From: Methanohalophilus euhalobius
GTDB taxonomy: Archaea > Halobacteriota > Methanosarcinia > Methanosarcinales > Methanosarcinaceae
NCBI RefSeq assembly: GCF_900215215.1
Contig: NZ_OBDR01000001.1
Span: forward strand, 248,001 to 312,000
DNA length: 64,000 nucleotides
Direction of reading: 5' to 3'
The notes under the pieces are model-generated. The model searched no databases. It was not told where the DNA came from and was given only the letters and a program-made list of their open reading frames with translations. Below, one piece after another: positions 9,274 through 17,967 of this stretch. How positions within the stretch are numbered: the first letter of the stretch is position 1; every line of letters starts with the position of its first letter. The position numbers and the translations under genes were made by a program.

Positions 9274-9306
9274 TTAACTTAAGGCAGAATGGATGAGTGC
9301 TTTCCA

Positions 9307-9660
9307 ATGATAGTTAAAAAAGTTCTTGATGAAGAATTACTTACGTTACCTGAGGTCAGGGGAATTCTCCACCAGATTCTGGAAGAACGTGTCAATAACG
9401 AAGAAGAGCTTGGATATGAGCTGCGTAAAGCCATAAACCATGCAGACATGTTCTCAAGGACAAGTGCTGAAAAAGCACGCGAGTTTGTCAACAAATTGCT
9501 TGAAGTGGAGAAAATGAAACCGGAGATTGCAATTCGGATAGTGGACACAATGCCACTTTCCAGGGATGAACTCCGTACCCTTTATGCCAAAGAGAGATAC
9601 ACTCTCTCAGATGAAGAGCTTGACACCATCCTTGAACTCGTAATGGATTATATGGAATAA
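9307..9660 (+). CDS. rpoF: DNA-directed RNA polymerase subunit F (Rpb4-like)
   Basis: 117-residue helical protein of the Rpo4/RpoF family, which with Rpo7 forms the stalk of archaeal RNA polymerase. Recognised from its start MIVKKVLDEELLTLPEV, the repeated helices, the segment IAIRIVDTMPLSRDELRTLYAKER and the position between eL21 and DUF655. I prefer the ATG at 9307, where family members normally begin; an ATG at 9289 would add six residues. No clear Shine-Dalgarno sequence is seen for either. Confidence 0.92.
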   Translation: MIVKKVLDEELLTLPEVRGILHQILEERVNNEEELGYELRKAINHADMFSRTSAEKAREFVNKLLEVEKMKPEIAIRIVDTMPLSRDELRTLYAKERYTLSDEELDTILELVMDYME

Positions 9661-9730
9661 ATTTATATTCCATATACGACTTTTTCTTTTAGATAATATC
9701 AATAGTCTTACGTGCACCATGGAGGATATA

Positions 9731-10327
9731 ATGACTACAAAGGGGAATAAAACTGAAAGAGAAGAGTACGCATGGGTTCTGGATTATCTTCCTTATGGAA
9801 ATCCTAATGATCCACGTCCCACATACCAGAAAACACCCTTAGCCCAGGCAGTAGGTGATTCTAAATTCGTACTCATGGAACTTGTCCCCAAGGAAAAAGT
9901 CACTCCTCAGATACAGTCCAGAGTTTATATCGGAGAGGGTGACAGGGAAGTAATTGATCATGTCAAGCATCGGATTCATTACAATGATCTTACAAGTGGT
10001 GCACAACTTGAGCTTCCGTATGTACTGGAGCAATCGGTAAAACATCATGAGGAGCGTTTTGTAAAGTTTTTCAATGAAGCTCATCCCATAACGACTCGCC
10101 AGCACATGCTAGAGCTTTTACCCGGTATTGGCAAAAAACTCATGTGGGCGATAATCGATGAACGTAAGAAGGGTGAGTTCAAAAGTCTTGAAGAACTCCA
10201 TGAACGTGTGGGTGGAGTACATACGCCCCAGAAGGCTATTGTCAATCGTATCATGGAAGAACTTAAAGATGATAATATCAAGTACAGACTCTTCACAAGA
10301 CCACATCGCCGCCCCCACAATGAATAA
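9731..10327 (+). CDS. DUF655 family putative RNA/DNA-binding protein
   Basis: 198-residue conserved archaeal protein. The N-terminal half (EYAWVLDYLPYGNP onwards) is the DUF655-specific beta-barrel-like part. The C-terminal half has a helix-hairpin-helix: LELLPGIGKKLMWAIIDERK. The protein is conserved beside rpoF and rsmA in Euryarchaeota, which suggests a role in transcription or ribosome maturation, but no activity is established. The start at 9731 is set by GGAGGATATA immediately upstream; an in-frame ATG at 9719 sits on top of that site and would have no binding site of its own. Confidence 0.9.
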   Translation: MTTKGNKTEREEYAWVLDYLPYGNPNDPRPTYQKTPLAQAVGDSKFVLMELVPKEKVTPQIQSRVYIGEGDREVIDHVKHRIHYNDLTSGAQLELPYVLEQSVKHHEERFVKFFNEAHPITTRQHMLELLPGIGKKLMWAIIDERKKGEFKSLEELHERVGGVHTPQKAIVNRIMEELKDDNIKYRLFTRPHRRPHNE

Positions 10328-10338
10328 AGGGTATAGAT

Positions 10339-11142
10339 GTGGTATACTCTATTCTTAAAAAATATGGGATCAGGGGTGGTTCCCTTGACCAACATTTTTT
10401 GGTAAATGAACCTATACTGGACTCAATAGCAGAAGCTGCAGACCTGCAAGGTGATGATGTCGTTCTTGAGATAGGCGGCGGTATCGGAAATCTGACAGAG
10501 CGTCTGGTAGCCAGGGCAGGCAGGGTTATTGTTATAGAACGGGATCCCCGTCTGGTGACAGTGTTGCAGGACAGGTTCCACGACGTATCCAATATTGATA
10601 TAATTAAAGGGGATACAATGAAAGTTGAACTCCCTGCCTTCAATAAAGTTGTAGCAAATTTACCTTATTCAATCTCTTCTCCCATAACATTCCGTCTTCT
10701 TAACCACGGTTTTGAAAAAGGGATTTTAATGTATCAGTACGAGTTTGCCAGAAGAATGGTAGAAGTGCCGGGCTCTAAGAATTATGGTCGGCTTTCAGTG
10801 GACACACAGTATTTTGCTGATGTCAGGCTCCTTCGCAAAATTTCTCCCTCTGCTTTTACTCCTGCTCCAAAAGTCTGGTCTGCAGTAGTTGAAGTGGTAC
10901 CCAGGCCACCGGCTTTTGAGGTGAAGAATGAGCAACTCTTTTTTAGGGTTGTCGAGGCTGCATTTGGCCAGAGGCGCAAGAAAATGAAAAATGCTCTTAC
11001 GAAATTCAATCCGCCCCTGGCAAACCAGGAATCCATTCTTCGTTTAATTCCTGAAGATTTCCTGGGAAAACGTGCTGAACAGCTTTTTCCTGAAGATTTT
11101 GCAACCATATCCAATATTCTCTATGAAGCAAGGGATGACTAA
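10339..11142 (+). CDS. rsmA: 16S rRNA (adenine-N6,N6)-dimethyltransferase RsmA/KsgA
   Basis: 267-residue Rossmann-fold methyltransferase that dimethylates two adjacent adenines in the 3' terminal hairpin of 16S rRNA. Motifs seen: QHFLVNEPILDSI at the N-terminus, the SAM-binding LEIGGGIGNLTERL, the acidic VIERDPRL, and the catalytic NLPYSISSPITFRLL. The C-terminal helical lobe (FGQRRKKMKNAL) is present. A GTG start is used, with AAAGGG 8 bases upstream. The ATG at 10337 is out of frame. The stop overlaps the start of the next gene (TAATG), so the two are translationally coupled. Confidence 0.96.
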   Translation: MVYSILKKYGIRGGSLDQHFLVNEPILDSIAEAADLQGDDVVLEIGGGIGNLTERLVARAGRVIVIERDPRLVTVLQDRFHDVSNIDIIKGDTMKVELPAFNKVVANLPYSISSPITFRLLNHGFEKGILMYQYEFARRMVEVPGSKNYGRLSVDTQYFADVRLLRKISPSAFTPAPKVWSAVVEVVPRPPAFEVKNEQLFFRVVEAAFGQRRKKMKNALTKFNPPLANQESILRLIPEDFLGKRAEQLFPEDFATISNILYEARDD

Positions 11143-11735
11143 TGGCTCCCATTTCATATCGCAATGCTTATGTTAACATTGAAAAAGATGTTTATGAACC
11201 TGCGGAAGATTCTTTCCTGCTTGCAGATGTTGCGATAGACCGTATCAGTGACGGTATGCATGTGCTGGAAATGGGTGTGGGAAGTGGCTTTGTTTCTGCA
11301 GTGGTTGCTGCTAATAAGAATGTAGAACCCATAGGTTGTGACATAAATCCTGATGCTCTTGAATGCGCATATAAAAACGGCATCCCGGTTTTCCGCAGTA
11401 ACCTTTTCGCAGGGCTCAGGAAAAAAGCATATTTTGATGTCATACTGTTCAATCCTCCCTATCTCCCGACCTCCGAAGACGAAAAGTTAGAGGGTTGGCT
11501 CAATTATGCTTTTGATGGAGGAGTTGAGGGAAGGGATACTATAGCAACCTTTTTTGCTGAAGTATCTGACTATCTCAAACCCGAAGGGAGTGTTCTGTTA
11601 TTCATTTCTTCCCTTACAGGTAAAGGGGAAGTATTTGATATTATGGAGCAAGAGATGTTTACTGGCTATGTGGTAGCTGAGACCCGGTCTTTTTTTGAAA
11701 AATTGATGGTTATTGAATGTACACACAACCGCTGA
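11142..11735 (+). CDS. HemK2/Mtq2-type protein methyltransferase
   Basis: 197-residue class I methyltransferase. It has YEPAEDSFLLADV at the N-terminus, the SAM loop EMGVGSGFVSAVVA, the acidic CDINPDAL and the NPPYLPTSEDE motif typical of enzymes methylating glutamine or other planar nitrogens. This is the architecture of the archaeal/eukaryotic HemK2 (Mtq2) group, which modifies the GGQ glutamine of release factor 1 with Trm112 as partner. The substrate here is inferred from the family. It overlaps rsmA by one base. Confidence 0.88.
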   Translation: MAPISYRNAYVNIEKDVYEPAEDSFLLADVAIDRISDGMHVLEMGVGSGFVSAVVAANKNVEPIGCDINPDALECAYKNGIPVFRSNLFAGLRKKAYFDVILFNPPYLPTSEDEKLEGWLNYAFDGGVEGRDTIATFFAEVSDYLKPEGSVLLFISSLTGKGEVFDIMEQEMFTGYVVAETRSFFEKLMVIECTHNR

Positions 11736-11920
11736 AATACAGGTATATTTTCAGTAGTTCATTATGCTTAAAAGGAAAAACCACCTTTTGTTACTTCAAA
11801 GCAAAACGAAAGGTTTATTGTTGTGCAGGTTGACGGTATTGTTGCGTAATAGAAATTAAAAAAGTTAATCTTAAATTGAATATAATAGTTTTATATTTAA
11901 AAATTGCCAGAGGATTACAA

Positions 11921-13870
11921 ATGAAATACAGTCTTGGTATAGATGCCGGTGGAACATATACAGATGCCGTAATCCTGCGGGATTCGGATGGGAAGATTAT
12001 TGATCATGGAAAGGCCCGCACGACCTATCCTGATTTGCTGGATGGAATTCAGGAAGTACTTGACGGCCTGGATCAGTCATTTCTGGAAAAAGTCTCTCTG
12101 GTATCGGTCTCTACCACTCTTGCAACCAACACTATTCTGGAAGGTACAGGTTATCCGGTAGCTCTTATCATGATAGGGGGAGAGGTTCCAAACGATTCAT
12201 CAATCAAGTATTCAATATCTGTACAGGGCGGCCATTCTTCCGGAGGGAACGAAAAACAATCCCTTGACATGGATTCTATAAAAGAATTTGTAGGAGAAGT
12301 TCAGGATAAGGTATCAGCATTTGCGGTTTCTGCCTATTTTAGTGTAAGAAACCCGGACCATGAATTGAAGGCAAGGGAAGTTATAGATGAAATGACCGGT
12401 TTGCCTGTGATCTGTGGCCATGAACTTTCCCAGTCCCTGGGGGCATATGAAAGAGGTGTTACAGCCTATCTAAACGCCCAGCTTTTGCCCATATCGACCC
12501 GGTTTATGGAAACAGTTGCATCTGAGATAGATCGAAGAGGAATCGATGCAAAACTTATGATGCTCAAATGTGATGGTTCCATAGTGGGTATGAAAGAAGC
12601 TCTCAAACACCCGATCGAATCAATATTTACCGGTCCTGCAGCAAGCCTTGTTGGTGCTTCATATCTTGCCAAAAGCAAAGATTGCCTGGTCATTGATGTC
12701 GGAGGTACAAGTACCGATGTAGCTATGGTTATTGACAATCTACCTGAAATAACCGATGAAGGGGCAACTGTTGGGGGTTGGCCAACCAAGGTGGAAGCCA
12801 TAAGAATGGAAACCTCTGCAATGGGTGGAGACAGTCATGTGTGGGTTAAGAATCATAATGTTTTCATAGGTCCACGCCGGGTCGTTCCTCTCTGTGTGGC
12901 TGCCAGTAAATATCCGGCAATTACTACAAAACTCAAGAAAGGACAGAGTATACTGAAAAGCCAGCTAGGGGAAAATATCCAGCCCACAAAATTCTTTATT
13001 AGAACCAAACAGGAACCCATTGAACTTACAGATCGCGAAGAAGACCTTCTTTCCCGCATAAAGGATGAACCCCTGACCGTGAGTGACATCTACTGGGACA
13101 GTAAAGCATTGCCATCGCCTATGGTCATGGCAAGCCTGATCCAGAAACGTCTGGTACAGGCCATAGGTTTTACTCCAACCGATGCCCTTCATGTTCTTGG
13201 GGAATATAATGAGTGGAACAGTGAAGCTTCCAGGGTCGGTGCAGAAATACTTGGATACTTCGCAGATCTGGATGCTGATGAAATTGCCGGTAAAGTTAAA
13301 GATGAAGTTGCAAAGAACATGGCACAGAACCTTCTTTCCTATGTCTTTAATGACCTCGAGGATTCACAGATCAATAAAGTTGTCCGTGGCAATCATTATG
13401 GCGGATTTCATGTGGATGTTCCCGTGGTACTGCTTGGAGGTCCTGTACAGGCCTATGTAAATGATATGCAAAAGCTAGTAGATGCGGAAATAGTCCTGCC
13501 TGAATATGCGGATGTGGGTAATGCAGTAGGAGCGCTTGCAGGTAAGGGGATAAAGCGTATTGAAGTGCTAATTCGCCCGAATTTTGGTGAATCTAAATAT
13601 AATCTGCGTCCTTCTTCAATATCATTGTTCTATCCCGGCGGAAATGAAAATTTCAAGTCCCATGAAGAAGCTGTGGAGGCTGCCCGGGAGATCGGTCATA
13701 GATTGATAATGGATTACATGCATGAAGCTGAACTGGACGAAGGTGAAATAACTATAGATGTTGATCGCAAGGATGTTCAGGTGCATGGAGTCGGTATTCC
13801 AATGGAAACAAGGTTTACTTTTCTGGGTGTAGGGGATATTAAAATGGGGAAGAAGGATATAAGAATATAA
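11921..13870 (+). CDS. hydantoinase/oxoprolinase family protein
   Basis: 649-residue protein with the actin-like ATPase fold of hydantoinase A, 5-oxoprolinase and acetone carboxylase beta subunits. The phosphate-binding loops GIDAGGTYTDAVI (residues about 6-18) and VIDVGGTSTDVAMV (about 257-270) are clear. No HyuB partner is adjacent, so the substrate is unknown; methanogens often carry this gene alone. The ATG at 11921 follows AGAGGA, and the upstream in-frame ATG at 11876 has no binding site and adds an unconserved AT-rich stretch. A TATA-like TTTTATATTTAA lies about 11889-11900. Confidence 0.85.
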   Translation: MKYSLGIDAGGTYTDAVILRDSDGKIIDHGKARTTYPDLLDGIQEVLDGLDQSFLEKVSLVSVSTTLATNTILEGTGYPVALIMIGGEVPNDSSIKYSISVQGGHSSGGNEKQSLDMDSIKEFVGEVQDKVSAFAVSAYFSVRNPDHELKAREVIDEMTGLPVICGHELSQSLGAYERGVTAYLNAQLLPISTRFMETVASEIDRRGIDAKLMMLKCDGSIVGMKEALKHPIESIFTGPAASLVGASYLAKSKDCLVIDVGGTSTDVAMVIDNLPEITDEGATVGGWPTKVEAIRMETSAMGGDSHVWVKNHNVFIGPRRVVPLCVAASKYPAITTKLKKGQSILKSQLGENIQPTKFFIRTKQEPIELTDREEDLLSRIKDEPLTVSDIYWDSKALPSPMVMASLIQKRLVQAIGFTPTDALHVLGEYNEWNSEASRVGAEILGYFADLDADEIAGKVKDEVAKNMAQNLLSYVFNDLEDSQINKVVRGNHYGGFHVDVPVVLLGGPVQAYVNDMQKLVDAEIVLPEYADVGNAVGALAGKGIKRIEVLIRPNFGESKYNLRPSSISLFYPGGNENFKSHEEAVEAAREIGHRLIMDYMHEAELDEGEITIDVDRKDVQVHGVGIPMETRFTFLGVGDIKMGKKDIRI

Positions 13871-13926
13871 TTTTCCTTTTTCTTCCCTTGATCAATTTTA
13901 AATAAAAGGTAGCTTTATTTCCATCT

Positions 13927-14472
13927 ATGCTGGAATTTAGAAAACAAGAGCCTTACAGTCTGCGTACCAGGCCCGATATTGTAGAATCTGAATATGATTT
14001 TCGACAAAATCTGGACATTTCGGATGTAAATGGTGTATTGTTCAACGTTCTGGCTTCCCGCAATTCATCCACTCTTGCAGAATATGATGCAGTCTGGTGG
14101 AGGGAAAACAGGGTCTGTTTTCTGGAATATAAAGATTCAACTGCTGCCTATCGGCGTATGAATGCAAAACGGGCACAACAGGTTCAGGATACATCCAAAA
14201 ACCTGGCTCGTACATATGGTTTTTTGGAATTCAATTATTCACTTATAGTTAAAGGACTGGATGCAAAGACTACAAAGGGAAGTGTTGCAGTAATACCTCT
14301 TGAAGATTTGTCTTCATACCATCCGGAATTTACTTCTGCTCATGTCGAACTGGATTTTATTGATAAGTTGACGGATAAATACAGCAGGGAGCAAAATTCC
14401 GTTGAATTAGAACGGGATACAATTATTGCTGATATTAGTAAACTTAAAGAAATGTTTGAACAGCAACTCTGA
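13927..14472 (+). CDS. uncharacterised protein with PD-(D/E)XK-like pattern
   Basis: 181-residue protein of unknown function. The central part reads AEYDAVWWRENRVCFLEYKDS: an Asp followed 14 residues later by E-x-K on a predicted beta-strand, the pattern of PD-(D/E)XK nucleases. A basic helix follows (RRMNAKRAQQVQD). The pattern is only suggestive and the assignment is inference. There is no ribosome binding site, and a TATA-like TTTAAATAAAAG at about 13896-13907 lies about 26 bases before the ATG, so the message may be leaderless. It is followed 18 bp later by shikimate kinase. Confidence 0.65.
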   Translation: MLEFRKQEPYSLRTRPDIVESEYDFRQNLDISDVNGVLFNVLASRNSSTLAEYDAVWWRENRVCFLEYKDSTAAYRRMNAKRAQQVQDTSKNLARTYGFLEFNYSLIVKGLDAKTTKGSVAVIPLEDLSSYHPEFTSAHVELDFIDKLTDKYSREQNSVELERDTIIADISKLKEMFEQQL

Positions 14473-14490
14473 TAGAAGGAGATATTTTTC

Positions 14491-15348
14491 ATGACTGTAA
14501 CAGGATATGGGCAAGCTTTGGGTGCAGGTACCATCCTCAATGCAATTTCTACCTGGAAAGGTGCAGCTTTTGGATTGGACCTCAAGACATTTGCCAGGGT
14601 TGAATTATCACAGGGCGATGGTCCTATAGAAGGTATCATTGAAGAGAATGGGGATATGGATACCACTCTGATCGAGAATGCAGTTGGTATAACTCTTGAC
14701 CTGTTTAATTTGAAAATGCAGGGCACGGTACAAACAAGAAGTGAAATTCCCCATGCTAGCGGACTAAAAAGTAGCAGTGCTGCGGCTAACGCTGTTATTA
14801 TTGCTACTCTGGATGCCATAAAAGAATCAATGGAACCTCTGGAGATGGTAAAATTAGGGGTCCAGGCAGCTAAAAAATCCGGAGTGACAATCACAGGGGC
14901 TTTCGATGATGCCTGTGCATCTTTTTTTGGTGGTGTGGTAGTAACTGATAACAAAGAAGATATTCTTTTCAACCGCATCAAGAAAAACAGTGAAGTACTT
15001 GTTTTTGTTCCTCCTCAAAAGGCATATAGTTCGGAGACTGACGTAACAGGATCAAAATTAATTGGACCCTGGATAGACATGGCTTATGACCTTGTAATCC
15101 ATCGGGAATTTGAGAAAGCAATGACATTAAATGGTTTTCTTTATTGTGGTGCTTTGGGTTTTGATACCAAACCAATGATGGTAGCCCTTGAAAGTGGTAT
15201 TGAAGGCGTCACCCTTTCTGGCACAGGTCCTGCATATGTGGCAATTGGGGATAGCTCCGATCTGGACAAACTTGCAAAGGCCTGGGAGAAGCGTATTACA
15301 GGCGGAAATGTGATAAGGACGAAGATCAATAATGAAGGAGCAATTTAA
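14491..15348 (+). CDS. aroK: archaeal shikimate kinase (GHMP family)
   Basis: 285-residue kinase that phosphorylates shikimate in the chorismate pathway. It belongs to the archaeal GHMP-kinase type, unrelated to bacterial AroK. Evidence: GYGQALGAGTILNAI at the N-terminus, the ATP-binding motif PHASGLKSSSAAANA (about residues 87-101), and the C-terminal GVTLSGTGPAYVAIGD. GAAGGAGA precedes the ATG. It lies immediately before chorismate mutase, so two aromatic amino-acid genes are grouped. Confidence 0.94.
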   Translation: MTVTGYGQALGAGTILNAISTWKGAAFGLDLKTFARVELSQGDGPIEGIIEENGDMDTTLIENAVGITLDLFNLKMQGTVQTRSEIPHASGLKSSSAAANAVIIATLDAIKESMEPLEMVKLGVQAAKKSGVTITGAFDDACASFFGGVVVTDNKEDILFNRIKKNSEVLVFVPPQKAYSSETDVTGSKLIGPWIDMAYDLVIHREFEKAMTLNGFLYCGALGFDTKPMMVALESGIEGVTLSGTGPAYVAIGDSSDLDKLAKAWEKRITGGNVIRTKINNEGAI

Positions 15349-15369
15349 ACCAGGTAATTGTTGGTTTTT

Positions 15370-15654
15370 ATGACAATCGAAAATGTAAGACAGGAGATCG
15401 AGAATATTGATAGGGAACTGGTGAAACTCATTGCAAAAAGAGTTGAATTTGCAGATGATATTTTAAAGTACAAACACCAGGCCAATCTTCCTATCAATGA
15501 CGACACGCAAAATGATGTGGTAATAGATAGAGCTGTTTCTATTGCTACTGAAAAAGGTTTAGATTCCACAGTGGTAAAACAGATTTTCAAACTCCTTATA
15601 CAAATGAATATAGAAAGGCAACATGAATTAAGCGGTGAAGGTAATCTTCCTTAA
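15370..15654 (+). CDS. chorismate mutase (AroQ type)
   Basis: 94-residue all-helical chorismate mutase that rearranges chorismate to prephenate. The conserved active-site pattern runs through [20 protein letters not shown], then ILKYKH and the distal [13 protein letters not shown]. The ATG at 15370 is preferred; the frame stays open upstream to TTG codons at 15358 and 15361 with no conserved sequence. It is monofunctional (no prephenate dehydrogenase or dehydratase domain). Confidence 0.92.
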   Translation: MTIENVRQEIENIDRELVKLIAKRVEFADDILKYKHQANLPINDDTQNDVVIDRAVSIATEKGLDSTVVKQIFKLLIQMNIERQHELSGEGNLP

Positions 15655-15668
15655 TAAGAGGTACAAAA

Positions 15669-16061
15669 ATGGTAGATATTGCAATAGTGATGGGGTCTGA
15701 ATCGGACCGGGCAATTTCGAATCGTGTAACCAATGTATTGGACAACACAGATTACAGTTATGATGTACAGGTAATTTCTGCCCACCGCAATCCCGATGAA
15801 CTGGATGAATATGTAGGTAAGGACGAGGCTATCGTTTACATTGCGATAGCCGGACTTTCTGCCGCACTTCCCGGCGTGATAGCATCAAAGACTGACAAGC
15901 CTGTTATCGGGGTGCCTGTGGGTGCCAAACTTGGGGGACTGGATGCATTATTGTCCACAGCACAGATGCCACCGGGTGTACCGGTTGCAACTGTTGGTAT
16001 TGATAACGGTGCAAATGCAGCTCATATGGCAATCCGCATCCTGAAACTCAAAGGAGAATGA
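15669..16061 (+). CDS. purE: phosphoribosylaminoimidazole carboxylase catalytic subunit PurE
   Basis: 130-residue PurE. The N-terminal [10 protein letters not shown] and the [12 protein letters not shown] histidine motif form the mononucleotide site, followed by [23 protein letters not shown]. It converts carboxyaminoimidazole ribonucleotide (class I mutase) or AIR plus CO2 (class II); the class cannot be settled here because no PurK is in the window. It follows chorismate mutase by 14 bp with AGAGGT before the ATG. Confidence 0.93.
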   Translation: MVDIAIVMGSESDRAISNRVTNVLDNTDYSYDVQVISAHRNPDELDEYVGKDEAIVYIAIAGLSAALPGVIASKTDKPVIGVPVGAKLGGLDALLSTAQMPPGVPVATVGIDNGANAAHMAIRILKLKGE

Positions 16062-16065
16062 ATTT

Positions 16066-16914
16066 TCATTCTTCTTCTAAACAAATATGAAAACAACAGT
16101 GGTCGTCCCCATTACCCATTGTTTTATCTACGATAACTTCGCCGTTGGTGACTCCGTTAACCATCTTTGAGAAAACTCCGGTGGTGAGGTTGCACATTAT
16201 GGGGTTTATCTTACATTCTTCTCCCCATGGGCACCTGTGTGCTTTTATGATCGAACACCCATTATTGTCACTGTCATCCTCTACAAAATAACTGGCTCCC
16301 AGTTGATTCATAGCCCCGCAGCAAATTTCGGCTACATCTTGCGAATCTGCAGTTTTCCTCTCACAATCACTACGTACAATATCTTCCACCATATCAACCA
16401 TTTGACGAATAATTATTTTCTTCTGTTCAGGTGGTGCACTACTAAGTAGGGAGGGAATAATTGAGGTTAAAACTTTTCGAATGCGATTTTGCATTTTAAG
16501 GTGCTCTTTTTCAGCCACCAGCTCATCATGGAGGCTTTTGATGCGCAACAATGACTTTACACGGGTTAGAAGTTCCACCCGGTTTACAGGTTTTGTAAGA
16601 AAATCATCTGCACCAACTTCAATACCTTTAATGCGGTCCTCTTTTTCAGATAGTGCAGTTACCATAATAATCGGGATATGGCGTGTATTTTCTGATTCTT
16701 TTAATTTTTTAGCAACATCATAGCCACTCATACCCGGCATCATAATGTCAAGAAGAATAATATCTATGTCATTTTCTTTTACTTTTTGGAGGCATTCTTC
16801 TCCACTTTCAGCCAGAGTAAGCTCGTATAAGTGTGAGAGGTATGCTTCCATTAAATCCAGATTCTGTGGTTCGTCATCCACTATGAGTATTTTGGGTGTG
16901 ATTTCGCTTTCCAT
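16066..16914 (-). CDS. response regulator with methanogen output domain (REC-MetOD1)
   Basis: 282 residues. The receiver domain (about 8-125) has LIVDDEP, the phospho-acceptor in IILLDIMMPG, the Thr in MVTALSE and the Lys in LTKPVNR, so it is a complete REC. A coiled linker follows (about 126-155), then a C-terminal domain with five or more cysteines: CCGAMNQLG, HRCPWGEECKINPIMCN and DDHCCFHICLEEE. This corresponds to the methanogen-specific output domain MetOD1, whose ligand is unknown and whose Cys pattern suggests metal or cluster binding. It lies 58 bp downstream of a KaiC-like ATPase on the same strand, probably in one operon. Confidence 0.85.
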   Translation of the reverse strand: MESEITPKILIVDDEPQNLDLMEAYLSHLYELTLAESGEECLQKVKENDIDIILLDIMMPGMSGYDVAKKLKESENTRHIPIIMVTALSEKEDRIKGIEVGADDFLTKPVNRVELLTRVKSLLRIKSLHDELVAEKEHLKMQNRIRKVLTSIIPSLLSSAPPEQKKIIIRQMVDMVEDIVRSDCERKTADSQDVAEICCGAMNQLGASYFVEDDSDNNGCSIIKAHRCPWGEECKINPIMCNLTTGVFSKMVNGVTNGEVIVDKTMGNGDDHCCFHICLEEE

Positions 16915-16972
16915 ATTTTTCTGTGTTACGTTAGGGGTACTGGCTAATAAGTCTTTTTAGCAAAAGATGCTA

Positions 16973-17686
16973 TCAAGTATCTTTCTTGCCCTTTATATCG
17001 ATGCCTTTTGATGTAATCTCAAACGGAACGGGGTCAAGAGAAATGGCTGTATTTCTCATCTTTGGTATGAAAATAAAACGCTCCATTTTCCCTGTGTAGG
17101 GATTTTCCTTAACCATTAACTTGATGTTTCCAAAAGTCGAGTAATCTGCAACTTCATGGGTCATTTGGTGGGCAGCTTCATCCATCACAAAAAGTGTTGT
17201 AACATCCTTTTGTGAAAGTAAAAGATTCAATGTATCAAACTGGTCACGAAATTCACGCGGTGTTAAACCAATTGCGAAAACTCCAATATTGTCCATTACT
17301 ATTACTTCGGCATCATAAGGTATCAATTCAGGCATGTTTATGAGGTCAACCTGTTTAAAACTCAACCCATCTATCATTTCAGCAGCCTTAGTTACGCTCC
17401 GGCTTCTCATTTCCAGGATTTTCACAATTTCAAGTAAACCACTTTTTATATATTCATCAAAAGGAAAACCAAATATTTTTGCCTGTTCGGTAATATCTTC
17501 TTCGGTCTCTTCTGTTGCCATTATTACAGATTTTTTTCCATCTGTACATGCCTGGTTTATTGCATGCATTGCAAAAATAGTTTTACCTGAGCCAGGAGCA
17601 CCGGTGATAAGAATCCCTTTTTTCCCCGGATATCCATCACCAATCTTTTTGTCAAGACCCTGAATTCCTGTAGATAGCCTTTCCAT
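16973..17686 (-). CDS. KaiC-like / RAD55-family ATPase
   Basis: 237-residue single-domain RecA-fold ATPase. It has Walker A GAPGSGKT (about residues 29-36), the downstream glutamate pair ATEETEED, and Walker B AEVIVMDN. Members are common in archaea beside signal-transduction genes and are thought to act as ATP-driven regulators, though most are uncharacterised. A well-placed TATA box (17714-17724) predicts a very short leader. The adjacent REC-MetOD1 gene suggests a shared signalling function (inference). Confidence 0.88.
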   Translation of the reverse strand: MERLSTGIQGLDKKIGDGYPGKKGILITGAPGSGKTIFAMHAINQACTDGKKSVIMATEETEEDITEQAKIFGFPFDEYIKSGLLEIVKILEMRSRSVTKAAEMIDGLSFKQVDLINMPELIPYDAEVIVMDNIGVFAIGLTPREFRDQFDTLNLLLSQKDVTTLFVMDEAAHQMTHEVADYSTFGNIKLMVKENPYTGKMERFIFIPKMRNTAISLDPVPFEITSKGIDIKGKKDT

Positions 17687-17713
17687 TGGTACACCGTTGA
17701 TTACTATACAAGT

Positions 17714-17724
17714 CTTTATATATA
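17714..17724 (-). promoter_or_regulatory. TATA box of the KaiC-like/response-regulator operon
   Basis: On the minus strand TATATATAAAG lies about 30 bases before the ATG at 17686, placing the transcript start only a few bases before the start codon. It is the best TATA match in this interval. The rest of 17725-17967 is AT-rich, carries the promoter of lonB (ATTATATAC at about 17902-17910) and shows no other gene. Confidence 0.5.
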
Positions 17725-17967
17725 GAATGTTTCTTCCCCTTAACTAAATCCCTGCACGTATTATAATTATGTTATGAGTCTGGAAATGAACAAATATAAT
17801 TGTCACAATATGTCAGGCACTTTTTCCCGAAAAGGACAGGTTGGACGGTTAAATATATTTATCAGGAATGAGTTTATTTCATGCATTATACCAATCTACT
17901 GATTATATACTTTTGATAGACTCTGGAGATTGTGAACTTTTAATATTGATTTAAACGTGAGTAAACT

